Below are positions 25,724-35,576 of a DNA stretch of 64,000 nucleotides, piece after piece (position 1 is the first letter of the stretch; each line of letters begins with the position of its first letter). The notes under the pieces are model-generated. The model was not told where the DNA came from. It saw only the letters and a list, made by a program, of their open reading frames with translations, and searched no databases. The stretch is taken from contig NZ_JAJBZG010000001.1 in the NCBI RefSeq assembly GCF_020552705.1, positions 372,001-436,000 of the forward strand, written 5' to 3'. The stretch comes from Christiangramia sediminis (lineage in GTDB: Bacteria > Bacteroidota > Bacteroidia > Flavobacteriales > Flavobacteriaceae). The translations under genes and the position numbers were made by a program.

Positions 25724-26914
25724 CTAATTAAGAAATTCGAAAATGCCGGCAGCACCCTGTCCTGTACCCACACACATCGTTACCATACAATGTTTATTTT
25801 TCAATTCACGCTTACGCATTTCATCAAAGATCTGAACAGATAATTTAGCTCCGGTGCATCCAAGTGGGTGCCCCATAGAGATCGCACCACCGTTTGGATT
25901 TAATTTATCTTTATCTAAACCTAATTCCCTTATTACGGCTAAAGACTGAGAAGCGAATGCTTCGTTCAATTCAATTAGCTCCATATCATCTTGTTTAAGG
26001 CCTGCCTGTTTTAAAGCTTTTGGAATTGCATGAACCGGTCCTATACCCATAATTCTTGGTTCTACGCCCACTGCAGCGTAGCTAACCATCCTGGCAATAG
26101 GCTCCAGATTCAATTCTTTCACCATATCCTCGCTCATTACCATTACAAATGCGGCACCATCACTCATTTGTGAAGCGTTTCCGGCAGTGACGCTTCCACC
26201 TTCAGCAAATACAGGTCTAAGCTTATTAAGAACTTCAATAGAAGTATCCTTTCTTGGACCTTCATCTTTATTTACGGTATAAGATCTTGTTTGTTTTTTA
26301 CCATTCTCATCCACATAAGTTTCATCGATGGTGATAGGTGCTATCTGATCCTGAAAACGATCTTCAGCCTGTGCTTTAATCGCTTTTTGATGCGAATTGA
26401 ATGCAAATTCATCCTGATCTTCACGAGATACCTTGTATTTATTGGCAACTGCTTCCGCAGTTAATCCCATTCCCCAGTAATAATCTTCATTTCCTGCTTT
26501 CGCTACTTCATAATCCGGGACCGGTTTGTAACCTCCCATGGGAATATAACTCATACTTTCTGCTCCACCTGCGATGACACAATCGGCCATACCGCTCTGA
26601 ATCTTTGCGGTGGCGATAGAAATTGTTTCTAATCCTGATGCACAATATCTGTTAACAGTCATCCCCGGAACATCCTCGATCTTTAATCCCATAAGAGAAA
26701 TTAATCTACCCACGTTCAATCCCTGTTCTGCTTCCGGCATGGCATTTCCGACCATCACATCGTCAATACGTGTTTTGTCGAAATCAGGTAATTTGTCCAT
26801 CATGTACTGGATGGTTTCAGCCGCCAGTTCATCTGGTCTTTTAAAACGAAACACGCCTTTAGGTGCTTTTCCTACTGCGGTTCTGTATGCTTTTACTATA
26901 TACGCTGTTTTCAT
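25724..26914 (-). CDS. fadA: Acetyl-CoA C-acyltransferase (thiolase)
   Basis: 396 residues, the normal thiolase length. Active-site Cys91 in NRYCASGLETI; GGAISMGHPLGCTGAKL carries the conserved His, and CVGTGQGAAGIFEF the second Cys. It cleaves 3-ketoacyl-CoA with CoA, the last step of beta-oxidation. Sits 42 bases after fadN on the same strand and is expected to form a complex or at least a pathway with it. Confidence 0.95.
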   Translation of the reverse strand: MKTAYIVKAYRTAVGKAPKGVFRFKRPDELAAETIQYMMDKLPDFDKTRIDDVMVGNAMPEAEQGLNVGRLISLMGLKIEDVPGMTVNRYCASGLETISIATAKIQSGMADCVIAGGAESMSYIPMGGYKPVPDYEVAKAGNEDYYWGMGLTAEAVANKYKVSREDQDEFAFNSHQKAIKAQAEDRFQDQIAPITIDETYVDENGKKQTRSYTVNKDEGPRKDTSIEVLNKLRPVFAEGGSVTAGNASQMSDGAAFVMVMSEDMVKELNLEPIARMVSYAAVGVEPRIMGIGPVHAIPKALKQAGLKQDDMELIELNEAFASQSLAVIRELGLDKDKLNPNGGAISMGHPLGCTGAKLSVQIFDEMRKRELKNKHCMVTMCVGTGQGAAGIFEFLN

Positions 26915-26956
26915 TGTTTTTAGTATTTTTTGATTTTTAGAACTTTTAATCCCCTA

Positions 26957-29362
26957 TTAATTTCTTAGCGGTTTCCCTTTTTTCAGCATATGCTGTAGTC
27001 GCTCCAGGGTTTTTCTTTCTCCTGTAAGCGATAGGAATGCCTCTCTTTCCAGTTCTAATAAATACTGTTCAGTTACTAGTTGATTTTCTGAAAGATCTCC
27101 CCCCGCCATTACATAAGCTAGTTTATTGGCGATCTTTTTATCATGTTCGCTAATATATTTTCCTGCAGCCATTTGATCTGTTCCTACTAGGAATGCTCCT
27201 AACGCCTGTTTACCAAGAACTTTTATATCTCTACGTGCAATTGGCTGAGTATATCCATTTTCAGCCATTAGCAAAGCATGCTTTTTAGCGATCGCTAATT
27301 GCCTATCTGGATTTACCACTACGATATCTTTTCCTTTTTGAAGAAGACCAAGATCATAAGCTTCATAGGCTGAAGTTGAAACTTTCGCCATACCAATGGT
27401 AAGGAAATTCTCTCTTAATCGGTTTAACTCCACATCATCCTTTTGATAAGTATCTGAAGCTCTTACCGTCATTTCCTTTGTTCCACCACCACCGGGGATG
27501 ACACCTACACCAAATTCAACTAACCCGATATAAGTTTCAGCGGCTGCAACTACTTTATCTGCGTGTAAAGAAAGTTCACAACCACCACCAAGGGTCATTG
27601 CATGTGGTGCAGAAACCGTTGGAATAGAGGAGTAGCGCATTCTCATCATGGTATCCTGGAAATATTTGATCGCCATATTCAGCTCTTCATATTCCTGTTC
27701 TACAGCCATCATAAATATCATCCCTATATTAGCTCCAACAGAGAAGTTTTTACCGTTATTGGCCACAACCAGTCCCTGATAATCTTTTTCAGCAATATCT
27801 ATGGCTTTATTAATTCCATCAAGAACATCTCCTCCAATAGAATTCATTTTGCTTCGGAATTCTACGTTTAGGATGCCATCACCAAGATCTTCAACTACAA
27901 CTCCGCTGTTTTTGAAAACTTCCTTAGATTCCCTGATATTATCGAGAATGATAAATGCATCCTGACCTGGAACCTTCGTTTGCTTCTTATCGTCTATATT
28001 ATAGTAATAAGTATTGCCTTCTTTTACGGTGTAAAAACTATCACTCCCGCTTTCCAGCATTTCGTTCACCCAGGCAGCAGGTTCATGACCTTCTTCCTTC
28101 ATCATGTCAATACCTTTCTGAACTCCAATCGCATCCCAGATCTGGAATGGACCATGTTCCCAACCGAATCCGGCTTTCATCGCATCGTCAATCTTATATA
28201 ATTCGTCTGAGATTTCTGGAATACGATTTGAAACATACGCGAAAAGTGCGGAAAAACTCTTTCTGTAGAAATCTCCGGCTTTATCTTTTCCTTTTACAAG
28301 TACTTCAAAACGATCGGCAACATTATCTATAGATTTTGTTTGTTCTAAAGTGCCGAAAGATGCACTTTTTCTATCACGGTATTCCATTGAATCGAGATCA
28401 AGTGATTTGATCTCGCTGGAACCATCGTCTTTTTTAATTTTCTTATAAAAACCCTGACCGGTTTTACTACCCAGCCATTTATTTTCCATCATGGTATCGA
28501 TGAAATCTGGCAATTTGAAAAGATCATGTTGTTCGTCGTTCGGAACGTTTTCATATAGGCCGTTAGCAACATGCACAAGGGTATCTAAACCAACAACATC
28601 TACCGTTCTAAAGGTTGCCGACTTTTGGCGCCCAATAACCGGTCCGGTTAATTTATCAACTTCCTCGATGGTCATTCCCATATCCTTAACGGTATGGAAT
28701 AGACTCATAATAGAGAAAATACCAATTCGGTTACCAATAAAAGCAGGAGTATCTTTTGCAAGAACTGCTTTTTTACCAAGGAACTTTTCACCGTACATCT
28801 CAAGGAAATCAAGAACTTCAGGAGAAGTTTCTTTTCCCGGGATGATCTCGAATAACCTTAAATATCGTGGAGGATTAAAGAAGTGAGTTCCGCAGAAATG
28901 CTTTTTGAAATCATCACTTCTACCATCGGTCATGAAATTGATAGGAATACCTGATGTATTTGAAGTAATTAAAGTTCCCGGCTTTCTATGCTTTTCCAGG
29001 TTTTCAAAAACCTGTTTCTTAATATCAAGACGTTCCACAACAACCTCAATGATCCAGTCAGCTTCAGAAACCTTTTCGATATCATCTTGCAAATTTCCTG
29101 TCTCTATTCTATTTACAAAATCTTTATGGTAAATAGGAGAAGGTTTAGATTTTACCGATTCCTGAAGTGAATCGTTCACAATTCTGTTGCGAACCACTTT
29201 ATCGTCAAGACTTAGACCTTTTTTCTTTTCTTTTTCATTGAGTTCACGGGGAACGATGTCCAGAAGTAGCACTTCCACGCCGATATTGGCAAAATGGCAA
29301 GCGATACCGCTACCCATAATTCCAGATCCGATCACTGCGACTTTATTTATCCTTCTTTTCAT
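26957..29362 (-). CDS. fadN: 3-hydroxyacyl-CoA dehydrogenase / enoyl-CoA hydratase fusion (FadN-like)
   Basis: 801 residues. The NAD-binding dehydrogenase is N-terminal (VIGSGIMGSGIACHFANIG from residue 10; TSNTSGIPI; GTHFFNPPRYL), and the crotonase domain comes last (about 500-700; GKNFSVGANIG, THALGGGCELSLHAD-like block, GVGVIPGGGG). This order is opposite to E. coli FadB and matches Bacillus FadN. The protein hydrates trans-2-enoyl-CoA and oxidises the 3-hydroxy product. Gene order fadN-fadA-fadE equals that of the Bacillus operon. First structural gene after marR, 18 bases away. Confidence 0.94.
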   Translation of the reverse strand: MKRRINKVAVIGSGIMGSGIACHFANIGVEVLLLDIVPRELNEKEKKKGLSLDDKVVRNRIVNDSLQESVKSKPSPIYHKDFVNRIETGNLQDDIEKVSEADWIIEVVVERLDIKKQVFENLEKHRKPGTLITSNTSGIPINFMTDGRSDDFKKHFCGTHFFNPPRYLRLFEIIPGKETSPEVLDFLEMYGEKFLGKKAVLAKDTPAFIGNRIGIFSIMSLFHTVKDMGMTIEEVDKLTGPVIGRQKSATFRTVDVVGLDTLVHVANGLYENVPNDEQHDLFKLPDFIDTMMENKWLGSKTGQGFYKKIKKDDGSSEIKSLDLDSMEYRDRKSASFGTLEQTKSIDNVADRFEVLVKGKDKAGDFYRKSFSALFAYVSNRIPEISDELYKIDDAMKAGFGWEHGPFQIWDAIGVQKGIDMMKEEGHEPAAWVNEMLESGSDSFYTVKEGNTYYYNIDDKKQTKVPGQDAFIILDNIRESKEVFKNSGVVVEDLGDGILNVEFRSKMNSIGGDVLDGINKAIDIAEKDYQGLVVANNGKNFSVGANIGMIFMMAVEQEYEELNMAIKYFQDTMMRMRYSSIPTVSAPHAMTLGGGCELSLHADKVVAAAETYIGLVEFGVGVIPGGGGTKEMTVRASDTYQKDDVELNRLRENFLTIGMAKVSTSAYEAYDLGLLQKGKDIVVVNPDRQLAIAKKHALLMAENGYTQPIARRDIKVLGKQALGAFLVGTDQMAAGKYISEHDKKIANKLAYVMAGGDLSENQLVTEQYLLELEREAFLSLTGERKTLERLQHMLKKGKPLRN

Positions 29363-29380
29363 TTCTTGATTTTTATTGTT

Positions 29381-29833
29381 TTACCTGATTTTTATTTCTT
29401 CGGTATAAATTTTCTTTTCACTAATTAGTTCCATGATAGTATTGGCCACTTCGATAAATGTTTTCAAATCTTTATCTGAAACATTTTCTTTAACAGCTTC
29501 ATCAAACCTTAGAACTACCCTTTTAGAATAATCCCTCATTTCTTTTCCAAATTCGGTTAAATGAATTAAGACGCTACGACCATCATTAGGATTTTTCTTT
29601 CTTAGAATAAGACCTTTGTCTTCCATAGTTTTTAAAATTCTGGAAAGACTGGTAGCTTCCATACCCATTTTTGGGCCAAGTGAAGTAGATGGGGTGCCAT
29701 CTTCAGGATCTATGCTTAAAAGAGCAAATCCTGTGGCCATTGTGCTGCCTGCTTTTCCTGCTTCCTCATTATACATTTTAGAAACAGCCATCCAGGTGGC
29801 ACGCAATACATAATCTATAGTTTTTTCTTTCAT
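29381..29833 (-). CDS. MarR-family transcriptional regulator of the fad cluster
   Basis: 150 residues from the ATG at 29833. A longer frame from a TTG at 29854 would overlap the putative promoter box, so the ATG is preferred. The winged-helix core is visible: SLGPKMGMEATSLSRILKTM as recognition region, then DKGLILRKKNPNDGRSVLIH as the wing with the usual DGR. It heads the beta-oxidation genes and so probably represses them until an acyl-CoA or fatty acid binds. A perfect 20-base palindrome lies just upstream of the putative -7 box; see that entry. Confidence 0.92.
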   Translation of the reverse strand: MKEKTIDYVLRATWMAVSKMYNEEAGKAGSTMATGFALLSIDPEDGTPSTSLGPKMGMEATSLSRILKTMEDKGLILRKKNPNDGRSVLIHLTEFGKEMRDYSKRVVLRFDEAVKENVSDKDLKTFIEVANTIMELISEKKIYTEEIKIR

Positions 29834-29851
29834 CTGGATTTTGAATGAATC

Positions 29852-29886
29852 CAAAGTTAGGAAAAATTATTATGCATGCATAATAA
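29852..29886 (-). promoter_or_regulatory. marR/fad promoter with overlapping 20-bp palindromic operator
   Basis: Reading leftward, TAACTTTG (29859 to 29852) fits the Bacteroidetes -7 consensus TAnnTTTG, and the marR ATG follows 18 bases later. Immediately upstream lies TTATTATGCATGCATAATAA (29867-29886), a perfect inverted repeat. It covers part of the spacer and the place where a -33 box would sit, so a bound MarR dimer would block RNA polymerase. Length and symmetry fit known MarR operators; autoregulation is inference. Confidence 0.65.
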
Positions 29887-29940
29887 AATTCGCTTAAAAA
29901 TATTAATATACTGAATTTCTGGCCTTAATATTCTTAAAAC

Positions 29941-29975
29941 AAAAAAACTCCTCGGGTTGGGAGGAGTTTTTTTTG
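29941..29975 (-). terminator. Terminator after acyl-CoA ligase gene
   Basis: Stem AAACTCCTC / GAGGAGTTT with loop GGGTTGG and long flanking A/T runs, just beyond the stop of the leftward ligase gene. Confidence 0.88.
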
Positions 29976-29993
29976 TCAAATTCTTAATGCTAT

Positions 29994-31775
29994 TTAAAAG
30001 CGGCTATAAAGTTTTTCATAGAGATCCTTATATTTTTCTCTAATTATACGACGTTTTAATTTCATGGTAGGGGTGAGGTGTTCATCTTCTACGGTCCAGG
30101 CTTCGGGGGTAAGTTCAAAAGTTTTAACTCTTTCCCACTTACCGAATTTTTGATTATAGAAATCTACTTCTTCCTGAATTCGATCTCTTACCATGCTATT
30201 TCTGGCAATATCTGCAGGAGTTCCCTCTCCAAGATCTATATTCTTTCTACCTGCCCAATCTTCGATAAATTCAAAATTAGGCTGAATTAAGGCTGCAGGC
30301 ATTTTTTCTCCGTCTCCAACCACCATAATTTGTTCAATAAAGCGAGATTGCTTCATCGTGTTTTCAATCAATTGTGGAGCTACATATTTCCCACCAGAGG
30401 TCTTGAACATTTCTTTTTTCCGGTCTGTGATTTTAAGAAAACCATCTTTATCAATTTCTCCTATATCGCCGGTATGAAAGAACCCGTCCCCGTTAATTAC
30501 TTCTTTAGTCTTTTCTTCATCCTTATAGTAACCCTTCATAACGTTAGGACCTTTGGTAAGTATCTCACCATCTTCAGCGATCTTCACTTCCACATTGTCT
30601 AACACTTTACCCACGGTTCCAATTCTGAAACCATGATTACGTTCATCATTTACGGCAATAACCGGTGAAGTTTCGGTTAGACCATAACCTTCCATTACCG
30701 GAATTTCTGCAGCTGCAAAAACCCGGGCCAGTCTTGGTTGTAGTGCAGCGCTACCTGAAACGATAAGATCAATATTTCCTCCCAGGCCTTCTTTCCATTT
30801 GGAAAAAATAAGTTTCCTGGCAAGTTTGAGTCTTGTTTCGTACCACCATCCATTGGCTCCGTAAGGTTCATATTCCAATCCAAGTTCTACCGCCCAGTAG
30901 AATAATTTTTGCTTAATCCCGCCAAGTGCCGTACCCTTAGCGATGATTTTATCATAAACTTTTTCCAGAAGCCTTGGTACCGCCGTAATTACATGAGGCT
31001 TCACTTCCTTAAGGTTGTCACTAATTTTTTCAATAGACTCAGCGAAATAGATAGACACTGAATAATACTGATATAGATAAAGGATCATTCTTTCGAAAAT
31101 ATGACAAACAGGTAGGAAACTTAACGCCTTATAAGTTCCAATTTCAAACGGAACCCTTGGTGCACTTCCTAAAACATTACTTACAATGTTTTCATGGGTT
31201 AGCATTACACCTTTAGGTCGCCCTGTAGTACCCGAAGTATAAATTAAGGTGGCAAGATCATTTGTCTTTACCGCATTTTTAAGTTTTTCAACTTCATCCT
31301 GGTTAGATTTATCTTCACCTCCTTTAAGTACCTCTTTCCAGTTTTGACAACCGGTTATTTCATCAAAGCTATAGACTTCTTTAAGTTCAGTGGTTCCTTT
31401 TATGGAATTAACTTTCCCCAAGACCTCTTCATCTGAAACAAAACAATAAGTTGCTCCACTATGATTTAATATATATTGATAGTCATCTTCAGAAATAGTT
31501 GGATAAATGGGAACATTTTGCGCCCCAATTTGAAGTATTCCAATATCCATCACATTCCACTCTGTCCTGTTACTTGTAGAAATAACAGCAATTTTATCGT
31601 TAGGTTTCACTCCTAATCTTAAAAGACCCCGGCTAATGGTATTGGCTTGGTCAATATATTCCTGTGTGGAGATAGTCTTCCATTTACCATCGTATTTTGT
31701 GGCCAGAGCTTCTTCCAACGGATGGTTCTCAAGTTGGTAATAAGGGAAGTCAAAGAGTCGTTTTATTTCATTCAT
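29994..31775 (-). CDS. Long-chain acyl-CoA synthetase (AMP-forming)
   Basis: 593 residues from the ATG at 31775. A longer frame to 31814 adds 13 residues without family character. ANL-superfamily blocks are present: YTSGTTGRPKGVMLTHEN (P-loop), GYGLTETSPV, GFFHTGDIGEIDKDGFLKIT, DRKKEMFKTSGGK. It activates fatty acids with ATP and CoA, feeding the neighbouring beta-oxidation enzymes. It lies upstream of the marR cluster on the same strand but is separated by a strong terminator, so is its own unit. Confidence 0.93.
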   Translation of the reverse strand: MNEIKRLFDFPYYQLENHPLEEALATKYDGKWKTISTQEYIDQANTISRGLLRLGVKPNDKIAVISTSNRTEWNVMDIGILQIGAQNVPIYPTISEDDYQYILNHSGATYCFVSDEEVLGKVNSIKGTTELKEVYSFDEITGCQNWKEVLKGGEDKSNQDEVEKLKNAVKTNDLATLIYTSGTTGRPKGVMLTHENIVSNVLGSAPRVPFEIGTYKALSFLPVCHIFERMILYLYQYYSVSIYFAESIEKISDNLKEVKPHVITAVPRLLEKVYDKIIAKGTALGGIKQKLFYWAVELGLEYEPYGANGWWYETRLKLARKLIFSKWKEGLGGNIDLIVSGSAALQPRLARVFAAAEIPVMEGYGLTETSPVIAVNDERNHGFRIGTVGKVLDNVEVKIAEDGEILTKGPNVMKGYYKDEEKTKEVINGDGFFHTGDIGEIDKDGFLKITDRKKEMFKTSGGKYVAPQLIENTMKQSRFIEQIMVVGDGEKMPAALIQPNFEFIEDWAGRKNIDLGEGTPADIARNSMVRDRIQEEVDFYNQKFGKWERVKTFELTPEAWTVEDEHLTPTMKLKRRIIREKYKDLYEKLYSRF

Positions 31776-31844
31776 GTAAAGGAACAATTTTAAATATGCC
31801 TTGCAAAATAGCAAAAAAGAGTGCTACTTCAAATTGATAATTCA

Positions 31845-31878
31845 AAAAAGAAGGGATGTTTTTAACATCCCTTCAAAA
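31845..31878 (-). terminator. Terminator after purL
   Basis: Perfect stem GAAGGGATGTT / AACATCCCTTC with a TTT loop; the T-run lies on the minus strand. Twenty bases past the purL stop. Confidence 0.88.
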
Positions 31879-31898
31879 TATATCATAAAAATTTCCGC

Positions 31899-34800
31899 TT
31901 ACTGCTTCTTTTTCAGCCATTTTCTGGCATTCACAAAACCTTCATGCCACGGAGAAACTTCATCCTTTCTTCCTTTTGGATAATTAGCCCAGTTCCATTG
32001 AAAAGTAGAACGTTCCAGATGCGGCATCATTACCAGGTGTCTGCCGGTATCATCAGTTAGTACGGCGGTATTATAATGGGAGCCATTAGGATTGGCAGGA
32101 TATCCTTCATAAGCATATTTCCCAACTATATTGTATTTCTCTTCCTCATACGGGAAACTGAATTTACCTTCTCCATGGGCAGCCCAGATCCCCAGTTTGC
32201 TACCTGCGAGCGTTGAAAGCATTACCGAATTGTTCTCCTGAATTTCTACGGAAGTGAAATTACATTCAAATTTATGGGACTCATTATGCAACATTTTAGG
32301 TTTTTGTTCATGTTCAGGATTAATGAGTCCTAGTTCAATGAATAATTGACAACCATTACACACCCCAAGGGAAAGAGTGTCTTTCCTGGCAAAGAATTTA
32401 TCCAGTGCTTCTTTCGCCTTTTCATTATAAAGGAAAGCTCCGGCCCAGCCTTTAGCACTTCCCAGGACATCTGAATTGGAGAATCCACCCACTGCCGCTA
32501 TAAATTGAATGTCTTCAAGGGTTTCGCGGCCGGTAATAAGATCGGTCATATGGACGTCCTTTACGTCGAATCCTGCCAGATACATGGCTCTGGCCATTTC
32601 TCGTTCAGAATTTGATCCTTTTTCCCGAATGATCGCTGCTTTTATTTTAGGTTGAGATTTCTCACTTTCGTTCGAAATGACAGGCAGTTTACCGGTGAAA
32701 TGTTCCGGAAATTTGAATTCAAGTGGTTGCTCCTTATAGTTATGAAAACGCTCTGTGGCTTTATCAATCCCGCTTTGTTGCTCATCAAGGAGGAAGGAAG
32801 TTTTATACCAGGTATCTCTTAATTCTGAAATATTAAACTTAAGGTCTGCTCCAGAATTCTTTATTTTAAGTTCTTTTCCTTCTGTAACTTTTCCGATATT
32901 AAAAAATTCAATTTTCTTTTCTTTCAGGATATCTTCTACTGAATTGTCTTTTGCCTGGAATACAATTCCGCAGTTTTCATTAAAAAGAAGTTTTATAATA
33001 TCCTTCTCATTCAATGCTGAAAGATCCAGATCTGCTCCCAGATTAACATCTGCAAAACACATTTCAAATAAGGTAGTGATCAAACCTCCTGAAGCAACAT
33101 CATGCCCGGCAAGAATAAGATCTTTTTTGATCAATTCCTGGATGGCATTAAAAGCTGCTGCGAATTTTTTATCATCTTTTATTGTAGGTACTTCTTTCCC
33201 AACTTTATTCAGAATCTGAGCAAAAGAAGAACCGCCAAGTTTGAAATTATCCTGAGAAAGATTGATATAATAAATATCCCCACCGTCTTTTTGAAGAACC
33301 GGTTCTACAACTTTTGTGATATCATCACAATGCCCGGCCGCAGAAATGATCACGGTTCCCGGAGATATCACCTGCGAATCCTTATATTTCTGTTTCATGG
33401 AAAGCGAATCCTTTCCTGTTGGAACATTGATGCCCAGAGAAATGGCAAATTTCGACACAGCTTCCACAGCTTCATATAACCTGGCGTCTTCACCTTCGTT
33501 ATTACAAGGCCACATCCAGTTCGCTGAAAGAGAAATAGATTTTAATCCTTTTTCCAGAGGCGCCCAGACGATATTTGAAAGGGACTCGGCAATGGAATTC
33601 TTTGATCCTGCCACCGGATCTACTAGCGCAGAAACAGGGGAGTGCCCAATTGAAGTGGCCACACCTTCTTTACCTTTATAATCCAGGGCCATTACTCCAC
33701 AGTTATTTAGGGGTAACTGTAAGGGCCCGGCCGTTTGTTGTTTAGCAACTCGCCCGGAGACACAACGGTCTACTTTGTTGGTTAACCAGTCTTTACAGGC
33801 TACAGCTTCCAATTGCAGTACCTGGTTAAGGTATTCATGTATTTTAGATGTCTGGTAACTTACATCTTCATAATTCCTTTTGATCGTCTTATCGGTCATT
33901 ATGGTTTTTGGAGAACTTCCGAACATATCAGATAATTCCAGATCCATAGGTTTCTGCCCTGACTTTTTTCCTTCGAAAGTAAAGCGATGGTCTCCGGTAA
34001 CATTTCCTACTTCATACATAGGAGAACGTTCCCTATCTGCCACTCTTCGTAGTTTAGCGATATCTGCTTCCCCAATGACCAATCCCATTCTTTCCTGAGA
34101 TTCATTTCCTATAATTTCCTTGGCTGAAAGGGTGGGATCTCCAACAGGAAGAGCTTCTAGGTCTATCTTTCCGCCTTTCTCTTCAACAAGTTCACTAAGA
34201 CAATTTAAATGTCCGCCGGCACCATGATCATGAATGGAAACGATAGGATTCTCATCACTTTCTACCATTCCACGAACGGCGTTGGCAGCCCGTTTTTGCA
34301 TTTCGGGGTTTGATCGTTGGATGGCATTTAGTTCTATTCCACTGCTAAATTCACCAGTGTCGGCAGATGATACCGCAGCACCGCCCATACCAATTCTATA
34401 ATTCTCACCACCTAAAACAACTATTTTGTCTCCTTTATTTGGAATATCTTTTAAGGCCTGATCTTGTTTTCCGTATCCAATTCCGCCGGCAAGCATGATC
34501 ACTTTATCATATCCAAGGGATCGGTCATGTTCAGCATGTTCAAAAGTAAGAACCGATCCTGATATCAATGGCTGACCAAATTTATTTCCAAAATCTGAAG
34601 CTCCGTTAGAAGCTTTTATAAGAATATCCATTGGAGTCTGGTATAACCAGTCTCTTTCCTTCATTCCATTTTCCCACTTTCTGTCCTTATCAAGACGGGA
34701 ATAAGAGGTCATATATACTGCAGTTCCTGCCAATGGTAAGGAACCTTTTCCTCCGGCTAGCCTGTCACGGATCTCACCACCACTTCCGGTAGCAGCTCCA

Positions 34801-35576
34801 TTAAAAGGTTCAACCGTTGTTGGGAAATTGTGTGTTTCAGCTTTGATAGAAATTACGGAATCAAAATCTTTCACCTGGTAATATTCAGGAATATCAGCAG
34901 CTTTAGGAGCGAACTGTTCCACTCTAGGACCTTTTACAAAAGCAACATTATCTTTATATGCAGAAACAATATCATTAGGATTCTCTTCCGAAGTCTGTCT
35001 GATCATTTTAAAAAGAGAGACCGGTTTTTCTCTACCATCTATCACAAAAGTTCCATTGAAGATCTTATGACGGCAGTGTTCAGAATTTACCTGAGAGAAA
35101 CCAAAAACTTCAGAATCTGTGAGTTTTCTATCCAGTTTTTTAGCAAGGCCTTCCAGATATTTCACCTCTTCTTCATTTAGTGCCAGACCTTCTTGCTGGT
35201 TAAACGCACCAATATCATCAACCTCAATAATAGGAGCAGGGTTAACATGTATATCAAAAATATCCTGGTCCAGGCTTTTGTATTTTTGGGAAAGCATGGG
35301 GTCAAAATCGTGAAAATGCTCGTCCACTCTTAAAAACTCTTCAATCCTTATCAGTCCATGAACACCCATATTTTGAGTGATCTCCACAGCATTTGTACTC
35401 CAGGGAGTGATCATTGCGGCTCGTGGACCAACAAAAAAATCTGCCAGTGCAGATTTATTTATTTGTTGAGTGTTCCCAAAAAGCCAGTTAAGTTTTGAAA
35501 TTTCCTGGGCTGAAAGTTCTGAGTGTGTTTCCACAGCAAAAACCTTAGTAGTTTGGTTTCCGAAGAAAAGAATCAT
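31899..35576 (-). CDS. purL: Phosphoribosylformylglycinamidine synthase, single-chain form
   Basis: 1225 residues, the long form of the enzyme with PurS-like N-terminus, two FGAM synthetase halves and a C-terminal glutamine amidotransferase. Visible blocks include QVNSEHCRHKIFNG, KAETHNFPTTVEPFNGAATG, GGEIRDR, HDHGAGG, the second-half DVASGGL, and amidotransferase LGVCNGCQLF with the Cys nucleophile, plus GSNSEREMARA. It catalyses the fourth step of de novo purine synthesis (FGAR + Gln + ATP to FGAM). Stand-alone gene with its own terminator; a TAAATTTG box lies 33 bases upstream. Confidence 0.98.
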   Translation of the reverse strand: MILFFGNQTTKVFAVETHSELSAQEISKLNWLFGNTQQINKSALADFFVGPRAAMITPWSTNAVEITQNMGVHGLIRIEEFLRVDEHFHDFDPMLSQKYKSLDQDIFDIHVNPAPIIEVDDIGAFNQQEGLALNEEEVKYLEGLAKKLDRKLTDSEVFGFSQVNSEHCRHKIFNGTFVIDGREKPVSLFKMIRQTSEENPNDIVSAYKDNVAFVKGPRVEQFAPKAADIPEYYQVKDFDSVISIKAETHNFPTTVEPFNGAATGSGGEIRDRLAGGKGSLPLAGTAVYMTSYSRLDKDRKWENGMKERDWLYQTPMDILIKASNGASDFGNKFGQPLISGSVLTFEHAEHDRSLGYDKVIMLAGGIGYGKQDQALKDIPNKGDKIVVLGGENYRIGMGGAAVSSADTGEFSSGIELNAIQRSNPEMQKRAANAVRGMVESDENPIVSIHDHGAGGHLNCLSELVEEKGGKIDLEALPVGDPTLSAKEIIGNESQERMGLVIGEADIAKLRRVADRERSPMYEVGNVTGDHRFTFEGKKSGQKPMDLELSDMFGSSPKTIMTDKTIKRNYEDVSYQTSKIHEYLNQVLQLEAVACKDWLTNKVDRCVSGRVAKQQTAGPLQLPLNNCGVMALDYKGKEGVATSIGHSPVSALVDPVAGSKNSIAESLSNIVWAPLEKGLKSISLSANWMWPCNNEGEDARLYEAVEAVSKFAISLGINVPTGKDSLSMKQKYKDSQVISPGTVIISAAGHCDDITKVVEPVLQKDGGDIYYINLSQDNFKLGGSSFAQILNKVGKEVPTIKDDKKFAAAFNAIQELIKKDLILAGHDVASGGLITTLFEMCFADVNLGADLDLSALNEKDIIKLLFNENCGIVFQAKDNSVEDILKEKKIEFFNIGKVTEGKELKIKNSGADLKFNISELRDTWYKTSFLLDEQQSGIDKATERFHNYKEQPLEFKFPEHFTGKLPVISNESEKSQPKIKAAIIREKGSNSEREMARAMYLAGFDVKDVHMTDLITGRETLEDIQFIAAVGGFSNSDVLGSAKGWAGAFLYNEKAKEALDKFFARKDTLSLGVCNGCQLFIELGLINPEHEQKPKMLHNESHKFECNFTSVEIQENNSVMLSTLAGSKLGIWAAHGEGKFSFPYEEEKYNIVGKYAYEGYPANPNGSHYNTAVLTDDTGRHLVMMPHLERSTFQWNWANYPKGRKDEVSPWHEGFVNARKWLKKKQ

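Noticed and set aside
27602-28886. Several plus-strand frames of 70-131 codons inside fadN
   Set aside because: Antisense shadows of a well-supported gene; low-complexity composition and no motifs.
32755-35313. Plus-strand frames up to 154 codons inside purL
   Set aside because: Antisense shadows; Ser/Phe-rich translations typical of reverse-complemented coding sequence.
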